A DNA stretch of 64,000 nt from Ectopseudomonas toyotomiensis (lineage in GTDB: Bacteria > Pseudomonadota > Gammaproteobacteria > Pseudomonadales > Pseudomonadaceae). Below the pieces are notes generated by a model that saw only the letters and a program-made list of their open reading frames with translations, ran no database searches and was not told the DNA's origin. How positions within the stretch are numbered: position 1 is the stretch's first letter; each line of letters starts with the position of its first letter. This document shows positions 55,503 through 62,079 of the stretch, in pieces. The position numbers and the translations under genes are program-made. The DNA is taken from contig NZ_FOXK01000002.1 of the NCBI RefSeq assembly GCF_900115695.1, positions 186,001 through 250,000 on the forward strand, given 5' to 3'.

Positions 55503-56435
55503 ATGAAAGGTCTTACCGCGCTGGCCGCGTGCTGCACCCTGAGCCTGTTCAGTACCTCCCTGCTGGCCGACGACGCCAGTTGCAAGAACGTTCGCATCGG
55601 CGCCGTCGGCTGGACCGACGTGGTCGCCACCACCGCCGTCGCCAGCGAGCTGCTGCAGGGCCTCGGCTACGAAACCAAGCAGACCCAGGCGTCGCAACAG
55701 ATCATCTTCGCCGGTATCCAGAAAGGGCAGATCGATGCCTTCCTCGGCTACTGGAAGCCGATCATGGACGACAACATCAAACCCTTCCTCGACGCTGGCG
55801 CGGTCAAGGTCGCGGCCGAGCCGTCGCTGGATGACGCCGTGGCCGTGCTCGCCGTGCCCAGCTACACCGCCGACAAGGGCCTGAAGACCCTGGCCGACAT
55901 CGCCAAATTCAAGGACGAGCTGGACGGCAAGATCTATGGCATCGAAGCCGGTTCGGGCGCCAATACGGCGATCCAGAAAATGATCGACTCCAATCAGTTC
56001 GGTCTGGGTGGCTTCAAACTGGTGGAGTCGAGTGAAGCAGGTATGCTCGCTGCCGTTGGCCGCGCCGTACGCAACGAGAAACCCGTGGTGTTCTTCGGCT
56101 GGAAACCGCATCCGATGAATCTGTCGATGCAGGTCACCTACCTGACCGGCACTGACGACGTGTTCGGCCCCAACGATGGAGCCGCCACGGTGTCCACCGT
56201 CACCGCGCCGGACTACGCCGAGCGTTGCCCCAACGCCAACCGTCTGCTCACCAGCCTGCGCTTTACCAGCGAGCAGGAGGCCGAGCTGATGCAGCCGATC
56301 ATGGATCGCAAGGCGCCAGCGCAGGTGGCGCGTGACTGGATCAAGGCCAATCCGCAGGTGGTCGAGGCCTGGCTCGAGGGCGTCACCACGCTGGACGGCA
56401 AGCCCGCCAACGCCGCGCTGGTCGCCGGCAACTGA
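55503..56435 (+). CDS. caiX: Carnitine-binding periplasmic protein (ABC transporter)
   Basis: A 310-residue ChoX-type binding protein with a signal peptide (MKGLTALAACCTLSLFSTSLLADD). The start is the ATG at 55503 after GAGGAG; an ATG at 55488 is in frame. Ligand-site segments are AVGWTDVVATTAVASELLQG, FLGYWKPIMDDNIKPF and FFGWKPHPMNLSMQVTYLTGTDD. First gene of the carnitine operon. CaiX in P. aeruginosa delivers carnitine to the CbcWV transporter core, here choWV at 39.8-41.9 kb. Confidence 0.93.
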   Translation: MKGLTALAACCTLSLFSTSLLADDASCKNVRIGAVGWTDVVATTAVASELLQGLGYETKQTQASQQIIFAGIQKGQIDAFLGYWKPIMDDNIKPFLDAGAVKVAAEPSLDDAVAVLAVPSYTADKGLKTLADIAKFKDELDGKIYGIEAGSGANTAIQKMIDSNQFGLGGFKLVESSEAGMLAAVGRAVRNEKPVVFFGWKPHPMNLSMQVTYLTGTDDVFGPNDGAATVSTVTAPDYAERCPNANRLLTSLRFTSEQEAELMQPIMDRKAPAQVARDWIKANPQVVEAWLEGVTTLDGKPANAALVAGN

Positions 56436-56441
56436 TAGCAC

Positions 56442-56462
56442 GGCGCCGGTTTATTCGGCGCC
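56442..56462 (+). other. Stem-loop between caiX and cdhC
   Basis: GGCGCC (56442-56447) and GGCGCC (56457-56462) pair around a 9-nt loop and are followed by AATTTCCCTCTTTG. It may partly terminate or protect the caiX mRNA so that the binding protein is made in excess. Confidence 0.45.
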
Positions 56463-56534
56463 AATTTCCCTCTTTGCACAACGCCTGCGGCTCTGCCGTC
56501 GGCACTCGTTCGCCTCTGGAAAGGACAGTCGAAA

Positions 56535-57419
56535 ATGAATTACGAGGTTATCGTCACCTGCGCGGTGACCGGCGCTGGCGACACCGTCGGCAAGCACCCG
56601 GCGATCCCGGTCACGCCCAAGGAGATCGCTGCCGCCGCCATCGAGGCGGCCAAGGCCGGCGCCACCGTCGCCCACTGCCATGTGCGCGATCCGCAAACCG
56701 GCAAGCCGAGCCGCAACGTGGCGCTGTACCGCGAGGTGGTCGAGCGCATCCGCGAGAGCGACACCGACGTGATCATCAACCTCACCGCCGGCATGGGCGG
56801 CGACCTGGAAATCGGTCACGGCGAGCAGCCGCTGGAATTCGGCGCCGGCACCGACCTGGTCGGCCCGCTGGAGCGCCTGGCGCATGTCGAGGAACTGCTG
56901 CCAGAAATCTGCACCCTGGACTGCGGCACCCTGAATTTCGGCGACGGCGATTTCATCTATGTCTCCACTCCGGCGCAGCTGCGTGCCGGCGCCAAACGCA
57001 TCACCGAGCTGGGGGTGAAGGCCGAGCTGGAAATCTTCGACACCGGCCACCTGTGGTTCGCCAAGCAGCTGCTCAAGGAGGGCTTGCTGGAAGACCCGTT
57101 GATCCAGCTGTGCCTGGGCATCCCCTGGGGCGCGCCGGCCGACACAACGACCATGAAGGCCATGGCCGACAACCTGCCGGCGGGCATCACCTGGGCCGGC
57201 TTCGGCATCGGCCGCATGCAGATGCCCATGGTCGCTCAGGCCATGCTGCTCGGCGGCAACGTGCGGGTCGGTCTGGAGGACAACATCTGGCTGGATCGCG
57301 GCGTGCACGCCAGCAACGGCCAGTTGGTCGAGCGCGCCATCGAGATCATCGAACGCCTCGGCGGCCGCGCCCTGACCCCGGCCGAAGGTCGCGAGAAGAT
57401 GAAGCTCAAGCGCCGTTAA
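56535..57419 (+). CDS. cdhC: Dehydrocarnitine cleavage enzyme (BKACE family)
   Basis: A 294-residue zinc enzyme of the beta-keto acid cleavage family. Metal-binding HCHVRD lies in [20 protein letters not shown] (about 49-68). Other conserved parts are [42 protein letters not shown] and [17 protein letters not shown]. It condenses 3-dehydrocarnitine with acetyl-CoA to give betainyl-CoA and acetoacetate. Position after caiX and before cdhA matches the known order. Confidence 0.94.
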   Translation: MNYEVIVTCAVTGAGDTVGKHPAIPVTPKEIAAAAIEAAKAGATVAHCHVRDPQTGKPSRNVALYREVVERIRESDTDVIINLTAGMGGDLEIGHGEQPLEFGAGTDLVGPLERLAHVEELLPEICTLDCGTLNFGDGDFIYVSTPAQLRAGAKRITELGVKAELEIFDTGHLWFAKQLLKEGLLEDPLIQLCLGIPWGAPADTTTMKAMADNLPAGITWAGFGIGRMQMPMVAQAMLLGGNVRVGLEDNIWLDRGVHASNGQLVERAIEIIERLGGRALTPAEGREKMKLKRR

Positions 57420-57426
57420 CGATTTT

Positions 57427-57460
57427 CTCCCCTCTCCCATTTATGGGAGAGGGGGCGGGG
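57427..57460. repeat. Short CCCTCTCCC/GGGAGAGGG stem after cdhC
   Basis: CCCCTCTCCC followed by an inverse GGGAGAGGGG lies 8 nt after the cdhC stop; same family as the repeat at 50189-50306. Confidence 0.5.
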
Positions 57461-57483
57461 GAGAGTGCCTGTGGGCACCCCCC

Positions 57484-57542
57484 GTAGCCCGGATGCAATC
57501 CGGGCATTCCCTTCGCCAATCCCCGGATTGCATCCGGGCTAC
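57484..57542. repeat. REP-like inverted pair between cdhC and cdhA
   Basis: GTAGCCCGGATGCAATCCGG (57484-57503) and a perfect 21-bp inverse (57522-57542) flank 17 bp. It ends 11 nt before the cdhA ATG. Confidence 0.85.
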
Positions 57543-57553
57543 CGGAGTTCAGC

Positions 57554-58519
57554 ATGACCTTCATCACCGATATCAAGACCTTCGCCGCCCTTGGCACCGG
57601 CGTCATCGGCGCCGGCTGGATCGCCCGCGCCCTGGCCCACGGCCTCGACGTGATCGCCTGGGACCCGGCGCCTGGCGCCGAGGCCGCGCTGCGCACGCGC
57701 CTGGCCAATGCCTGGCCGGCGCTGGAAAAACAGGGACTGGCCCCCGGCGCCTCGCTGGATCGCCTGCGCTTCGTCAGCACCATCGAGGACTGCGTACGGG
57801 ATGCCGATTTCATCCAGGAAAGCGCGCCCGAGCGCCTCGAACTCAAGTGCGAGCTGCACGCGAAGATCAGCGCCGCAGCGCGGTCAAACGTGCTGATCGG
57901 CTCCAGCACCTCGGGCCTGCTGCCCAGTGAGTTCTACGAGGGCGCTACGCATCCCGAGCGCTGCCTGGTGGGCCACCCGTTCAATCCGGTCTATCTGCTG
58001 CCGCTGGTGGAGGTGGTGGGCGGTGTGAAGACCGCCCCGGAGGCGGTGCAGGCCGCCATCGAGGTCTATCAGTCGCTGGGCATGCGCCCGCTGCATGTGC
58101 GCAAGGAGGTGCCTGGCTTTATCGCCGACCGCCTGCTCGAGGCGCTGTGGCGTGAGGCACTGCACCTGGTCAACGACGGCGTGGCAACCACCGGCGAGAT
58201 CGACGATGCGATCCGCTTCGGTGCCGGTCTGCGCTGGTCGTTCATGGGCAGCTTCCTGACCTATACCCTGGCCGGCGGCCCGGCCGGCATGCGCCACTTC
58301 ATGGCCCAGTTCGGCCCGGCGCTGAAGCTACCTTGGACCTATCTGCAGGCGCCGGAGCTGACCGAGGGGCTGATCGATGCGGTGGTCGAGGGCACCGCCG
58401 AGCAGCAGGGCGAACGCAGCCTGGATGCCCTCGAACGCTATCGCGATGATTGCCTGCTGGCGGTGCTGGAGGCGATTCGCCAGACCAAGGCCAAGCATGG
58501 CTTCGAGTTCGCCGAGTAA
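57554..58519 (+). CDS. cdhA: L-carnitine dehydrogenase
   Basis: A 321-residue enzyme of the 3-hydroxyacyl-CoA dehydrogenase family that oxidises L-carnitine to 3-dehydrocarnitine with NAD. NAD fold [35 protein letters not shown]; catalytic-region [38 protein letters not shown] in the C-terminal domain. The length matches stand-alone carnitine dehydrogenase. The ATG is 11 nt after a REP-like repeat. Confidence 0.95.
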   Translation: MTFITDIKTFAALGTGVIGAGWIARALAHGLDVIAWDPAPGAEAALRTRLANAWPALEKQGLAPGASLDRLRFVSTIEDCVRDADFIQESAPERLELKCELHAKISAAARSNVLIGSSTSGLLPSEFYEGATHPERCLVGHPFNPVYLLPLVEVVGGVKTAPEAVQAAIEVYQSLGMRPLHVRKEVPGFIADRLLEALWREALHLVNDGVATTGEIDDAIRFGAGLRWSFMGSFLTYTLAGGPAGMRHFMAQFGPALKLPWTYLQAPELTEGLIDAVVEGTAEQQGERSLDALERYRDDCLLAVLEAIRQTKAKHGFEFAE

Positions 58520-58532
58520 CCGAGTCATTCCC

Positions 58533-58553
58533 GGTGCGCATGGCGCACCCTAC
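58533..58553. repeat. REP-like stem, GGTGCGC family, cdhA-cdhB gap
   Basis: GGTGCGC-ATG-GCGCACC (58533-58549) followed by CTAC; same family as 36347 and 59062. Confidence 0.65.
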
Positions 58554-58581
58554 GCCCCGGGGCCACTTCTGGAGTCGTGTC

Positions 58582-59064
58582 ATGTCCGCCAAGCCGCTTA
58601 CCAGCTACCAAACCACCATCTCCCCCGATTGGGTCGACTACAACGGCCATCTGCGTGACGCCTTCTACCTGCTGATCTTCAGTCATGCCACCGACGCGCT
58701 AATGGACATGTTGGGCCTGGACGAAGCCGGTCGTGCTCGCACCGGCCACACGCTTTACACCCTGGAATGCCACCTCAACTTCCTGGCAGAAGTGAAGGAC
58801 GGCGAGCGGGTGGAAGTGCGCACGCAGCTTTTGGCGCACGACGCCAAGCGCCTGCATATTCACCATGGTCTTTATCGGCCGGGCGAAGACGCCAGTCTCG
58901 CGGAAAGCGAACAGATGCTGATGAATATCGACAGTGCCGCCGGCCGCGCGGCGCCATTCGACGAGCAGGTGGCCGAGCGGGTGGCGCACCTGGATGCCGA
59001 ACAGCAGAACCTGCAGCGGCCAACCTGTGTCGGGCGTGTAATCGGCCTGCGTCGGGCTTCGTAG
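58582..59064 (+). CDS. cdhB: Betainyl-CoA thioesterase
   Basis: A 160-residue hot-dog-fold thioesterase (4HBT type): TTISPDWVDYNGHLRDAFYLLIFSHATDALMD contains the YNGHL catalytic region, followed by YTLECHLNFLAEVKDGERVEVRTQ. It hydrolyses betainyl-CoA to glycine betaine, completing the carnitine branch. The start is the ATG at 58582 after GGAG. The end GCT TCG TAG is provided by a GTAGGGTGCGC repeat. Confidence 0.92.
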   Translation: MSAKPLTSYQTTISPDWVDYNGHLRDAFYLLIFSHATDALMDMLGLDEAGRARTGHTLYTLECHLNFLAEVKDGERVEVRTQLLAHDAKRLHIHHGLYRPGEDASLAESEQMLMNIDSAAGRAAPFDEQVAERVAHLDAEQQNLQRPTCVGRVIGLRRAS

Positions 59065-59081
59065 GGTGCGCTGTGCGCACC
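59062..59081. repeat. REP-like stem forming the cdhB stop
   Basis: GTAGGGTGCGC opens a stem GGTGCGC-TGT-GCGCACC (59065-59081), and the TAG (59062-59064) is the cdhB stop codon. The same GCTTCGTAGGGTGCG sequence ends betI. Confidence 0.75.
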
Positions 59082-59107
59082 AGGGGCCAGTGCCTGCGTG
59101 ACCAGTC

Positions 59108-59503
59108 CTACTTAGGCTTGTAAGCGCAATACCCCGGCCGCGGGCCGACCTTGGGGTGATGACGGCAGGTGTCCGGGCGCTTGTCGTAGACGGTGCACAG
59201 GCGCGTCTTGCGATCGAGGAACAGGCAGTCGTTGTTGGACATGCGGATCAGGGTGAAGATGCCCGACTTCTGGTTGAAGCGCTCGACGATGCCGTCCTTC
59301 TGCAGGCGCTTGGCGATGTTCTTCGGTGGCTCGCTGCGCTCGAACTCGTCCACCAGCTCCAGGCGGATCAGATCGTTCAGGCGCACCTCAACCGGCATGG
59401 TGCAGCAGGTGGACATGCAGCTGTGGCACATGTCTGCCGTGTATTTGGCCCAGGTTTCCAGGCGGTCGATCTCTGCGGCGGCTATCAGGCGGGGTTTTAT
59501 CAT
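59108..59503 (-). CDS. YkgJ-family cysteine cluster protein
   Basis: A 131-residue protein started at the ATG at 59503 (MIKPRLIAAAEIDRLETWAKYTADMCHSC). Cysteine pattern: CHSCMSTCC near the N-terminus, CLFLDRKTRLC and DTCRHHP near the middle to end, typical of the YkgJ (CxxCx(n)CC) zinc/iron-chelating domain family. Function unknown; possibly metal or Fe-S binding. The open frame extends far upstream, but only this part has family features. It is convergent with cdhB. Confidence 0.85.
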   Translation of the reverse strand: MIKPRLIAAAEIDRLETWAKYTADMCHSCMSTCCTMPVEVRLNDLIRLELVDEFERSEPPKNIAKRLQKDGIVERFNQKSGIFTLIRMSNNDCLFLDRKTRLCTVYDKRPDTCRHHPKVGPRPGYCAYKPK

Positions 59504-59529
59504 GATGCTCGGGTAGGCCTGTCTTGTGC

Positions 59530-59565
59530 GGCGGACTGTTCGCTTCGCTCCCGAGTCCGCCCTAC
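59530..59565. repeat. REP-like stem, GGCGGACT family
   Basis: GGCGGACT (59530-59537) and AGTCCGCC (59554-59561) pair around 16 nt, followed by CTAC. It lies just upstream of the YkgJ-type gene start. Confidence 0.55.
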
Positions 59566-59764
59566 GGTCACGGGGCGGCGATGATAGCGGGCGCGCGGCA
59601 TTTGTGAAGCACCGGCTGGCGGCTGATCGCTTTGCGTTGTGCCTGTGAACGGCTTGGCAGTCGTCTCTCTGGGTGTGGGTCGGCGCGGCTCCTATACTGT
59701 GGCTCGTCTCGGGCGGCCAGCAGGAACGTGAGGCGACTTCTTTCTCAGGGTTGGGACATAACGC

Positions 59765-60214
59765 ATGCAATGGATTTTCATGCTGGTCGGTCTGGTGCTC
59801 GGCGTGGGCGCCAGCGAATCGGTCACGGGTGCGCTTCTTGGCGGTCTGATCGGCCTCAGCCTGGGCCAGGCGCTGCGTCTGCAAGGGCTGGAGACGCGTA
59901 ATGCGCAACTGACTGCGCAGCTCAAGGATTTCGCCGAACGCTTTGAGCGCGGTACTCGCGCGATGCATGAACGCTTGGTAAAGGTGGAACAGGGCGAGCG
60001 CAGTGAGCCGGAACCGGGCCCGGTTCCAGTGCCTGCTGAACCTGTCGTTGATGCGGCACCCGACCCCTTGCCCGATCCGGTTATCGCCGAGCAGCCCGAG
60101 CCCGAGCTGGACTGGACACTTGATCCGCTGCCTGAGATCGAAACACCCCAGCCTGTCGAAGAGCCTGCGGCATTGGCCGCTCAGGTCGCCCATCAACCTC
60201 AACCGGTGCCACAA
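59765..60214 (+). pseudogene. 5' fragment of a DUF2339-like membrane protein gene, cut by prophage insertion
   Basis: About 150 codons: one membrane helix (MQWIFMLVGLVLGVGASESVTGALLGGLIGL), a coiled coil (LETRNAQLTAQLKDFAERFERGTRAMHERLVKVEQ) and a Pro/Glu-rich linker. This is how long DUF2339 membrane proteins begin. After ...QPQPVPQ the frame continues as CEGVRGMAQGG..., atypical, and stops at 60397. The change falls at TGT (60215), where a Mu-like prophage appears to begin. The remainder should lie beyond the right end of the prophage, outside this window. Confidence 0.75.
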
Positions 60215-60251
60215 TGTGAGGGGGTTAGAGGTATGGCACAGGGAGGGAGTG

Positions 60252-60280
60252 GCCGGAAGATGCCGGGGAAAGCCGGAAGA
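60252..60280. repeat. Prophage left-end direct repeats (candidate transposase-binding sites)
   Basis: GCCGGAAGA occurs at 60252-60260 and 60272-60280, 20 bp apart, with a degenerate GCCGGGGAA between (60262-60270). A further pair, GGCCGATTT and GCCCGATTT, lies near 60341-60369. Mu-family ends carry several binding sites for MuA in such spacing. Confidence 0.55.
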
Positions 60281-60393
60281 GCCCGGATGGCGCGGGGTGT
60301 GGGCGGGCTGATTGTGCCAAAGCGGCGCGAAGCAGAAACGGGCCGATTTTTGGGGTGGTGGCCCGATTTCGCGAGTGCTTTGGCATCGCAGCC

Positions 60394-61137
60394 TTAGACC
60401 ATCCAGCCCCCGGCCCATACCACGCGGCCGATGATATGCAGCTCGCTCAGCCGATCCTTGGGGACGGTCATTGGCTGATACTCCTTGTTATGGCTGATGA
60501 TCAGCACGGAGCCATCGAACTGGCGCTGCAGGCGCTTGGCATAGAGGTGGTCATCGAGCATCACCACATAGACACCCTCACCCTCAAGCGCGTTGCGGCT
60601 CAGGTCGATCATGACGGTATCGCCGTCATCGAGCAGGCCAAGCATCGAGTCGCCGTCTACGCGCAGGCAGGCCAGGTCTGAGGGCGTCAGGCCTTTCTTA
60701 CGCAAGCTATAGCGCGTGAACGACAGGTTTACCAGGACACGGCTACGTTCGTTCCAGGCGCCGCTGCCTGCGCTGCAGCGGGCGTCGTACAGCGGGACAT
60801 AGGCATACGCATCATCGTCTCCGGCCAGAGGCTCGTGCCTTTCAACCTCATCCCCTTTGCCTGTCATCAACCAGACCAGGCTTACGCCAGTGCACTCGGC
60901 CAGAGTAATGAGCATTTTCCGGGTGGGCTCGCCTCCCTTGAGATACCGCTGAATCCCGCTCTGGGATATTCCAGACCTCTTCGCTAAAGCGTTAGCACTA
61001 CCCGCGATCTGCACCAACCTCTGCAGGCGCTGCAGGAAGGCATCTGCGCTTTCAGCTTCGGAATCCGAACTTGAAAGCCGTGTAGCTTCGTCAGTTTCAA
61101 GTTTCAACTTAGCGCAACCTATTGATTTATAAGGCAT
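60394..61137 (-). CDS. Phage repressor, HTH plus S24 peptidase domain
   Basis: A 247-residue repressor from the ATG at 61137 (MPYKSIGCAKLKLETDEATRLSS). HTH near residues 40-85 (ANALAKRSGISQSGIQRYLKGGEPTRKMLITLAE); C-terminal S24/LexA-type domain with LRVDGDSMLGLLDDGDTVMID containing the catalytic Ser and VYVVMLDDHLYAKRLQR with the catalytic Lys, so RecA-stimulated self-cleavage is plausible. It is divergent from the early genes. A perfect inverted repeat overlaps its ribosome-binding site. Confidence 0.92.
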   Translation of the reverse strand: MPYKSIGCAKLKLETDEATRLSSSDSEAESADAFLQRLQRLVQIAGSANALAKRSGISQSGIQRYLKGGEPTRKMLITLAECTGVSLVWLMTGKGDEVERHEPLAGDDDAYAYVPLYDARCSAGSGAWNERSRVLVNLSFTRYSLRKKGLTPSDLACLRVDGDSMLGLLDDGDTVMIDLSRNALEGEGVYVVMLDDHLYAKRLQRQFDGSVLIISHNKEYQPMTVPKDRLSELHIIGRVVWAGGWMV

Positions 61138-61141
61138 TAAC

Positions 61142-61171
61142 CCTTTAGGGAGTGAGATCAAACCCTAAAGG
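61142..61171. promoter_or_regulatory. Inverted repeat over the repressor ribosome-binding site
   Basis: CCTTTAGGG (61142-61150) and CCCTAAAGG (61163-61171), 12 nt apart. On the minus-strand transcript the proximal arm contains AAAGG, the Shine-Dalgarno sequence 4-5 nt before the repressor ATG. It could be an operator or an RNA hairpin that hides the ribosome-binding site. Confidence 0.55.
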
Positions 61172-61288
61172 AACAAATGTCTAACCTGAAAGCGTTTACT
61201 TTCATGTTCTATAGCGCTATGTTTATGTCGTAAGGCACGTTAAACATCACCACATGACCACCCTGCCAGGCGGTCTTTGGATCACGAC
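61172..61288. promoter_or_regulatory. Prophage early/repressor divergent control region
   Basis: A/T-rich (lower G+C than the flanks), with the palindrome ATAGCGCTAT at 61211-61220 and several GTTTA/TAAAC-like half sites (for example 61221 and 61249). It likely carries the repressor and early promoters with operators. Confidence 0.5.
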
Positions 61289-61627
61289 ATGAACACAGCG
61301 GAAATCCCATCTGACCCAGCACTGCGCTGGGAGTGGATCAAGTTCCAGCTACGGGCCAAAGGCACGTCGCTGGCGAAACTGGCGCGTGAGCAACACGTAA
61401 CAGGGCCTGCCCTGAAGAACGTGAAGCGCACGCCCTACCCACGCATGGAGCGCGTTATCGCTAAAGCACTAGGCATCGCCGTCGAGGCGCTGTGGCCTGA
61501 GCGCTGGGATGCCAGTGGCAAACCCAATCGTCAGCGCCCCAAGCGCCCGGAGGCTATGTCCGCGCGTATGCAAAAGCATAACGCAGCTTGTGACCTTGGG
61601 CACCGTAAAACAGGGACGGATAACTAG
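61289..61627 (+). CDS. ner: Ner-like (Nlp family) DNA-binding protein
   Basis: A 112-residue protein started at the ATG at 61289 (MNTAEIPSDPALRWEWIKFQLRAKGTSLAKLAREQHV). The HTH TSLAKLAREQHVTGPALKNVKRTPYPRMERVIAKALGIAVEALWPERW is the classic Ner/Nlp/SfsB type, in which the IA...LG...LWPERW ending is diagnostic. In Mu, Ner represses early transcription. The C-terminal tail is basic and probably disordered. First gene of the rightward early operon. Confidence 0.9.
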   Translation: MNTAEIPSDPALRWEWIKFQLRAKGTSLAKLAREQHVTGPALKNVKRTPYPRMERVIAKALGIAVEALWPERWDASGKPNRQRPKRPEAMSARMQKHNAACDLGHRKTGTDN

Positions 61628-61629
61628 AC

Positions 61630-62079
61630 ATGAGTCGCGTAAAAACATTGCGGGATACCCGCACCTTCGATTTGTTCGAGATTCCCCAGCCAGTTCTGGC
61701 CATCCCAGGCCAGGGCAACTATTCGGTGCAGGTGAGTGAGATTGTCGGCGAGATGCTCAAGGGCGCCGTCGTTGACCGCTACGAGATCGCCACCTGCATG
61801 TCGCGCTTGTCCGGTGATGACGTGACAAAGCACATGCTCGACGCCTGGGCCAGCCCGGCCCGCACCGACCACAACCTTCCTTTCTATAGGGCAGCGCTGC
61901 TTGAAGAAGTGTGCGCCAGCCATCTGCTGACCGACTGGCTGGTAAGCCTGCGAGGTGGCCGTGTGGCCTATGGGCGTGACGCGCTGCTGGCCGATCTGGG
62001 GCGCCTGGAGCGTACCCGCGACGAATCGGCCCGTCAGGCTCGTGAACTCAAACGTCTGCTTGGTGGCGACCATGCGTAA
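61630..62079 (+). CDS. Mu-like phage early protein of unknown function
   Basis: A 149-residue soluble protein (MSRVKTLRDTRTFDLFEIPQPVLAIPGQGNYSVQVSEIVGEML...). It ends in a charged helical segment (ADLGRLERTRDESARQARELKRLLGGDHA). It starts 2 nt after ner and overlaps the transposase start by 8 nt, so it belongs to the early transposition operon. I do not recognise its biochemical role. Confidence 0.82.
   Translation: MSRVKTLRDTRTFDLFEIPQPVLAIPGQGNYSVQVSEIVGEMLKGAVVDRYEIATCMSRLSGDDVTKHMLDAWASPARTDHNLPFYRAALLEEVCASHLLTDWLVSLRGGRVAYGRDALLADLGRLERTRDESARQARELKRLLGGDHA

Noticed and set aside
59108..60418. 436-codon minus-strand frame ending in the YkgJ protein
   Set aside because: Only the last 131 codons have family features; upstream codons cross an inverted repeat and run antisense to the DUF2339-like fragment.
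61000..61300. CRISPR-like or tRNA attachment site near the prophage
   Set aside because: No spaced direct repeats and no tRNA fragment; the integration pattern fits transposition, not tRNA-targeted recombination.
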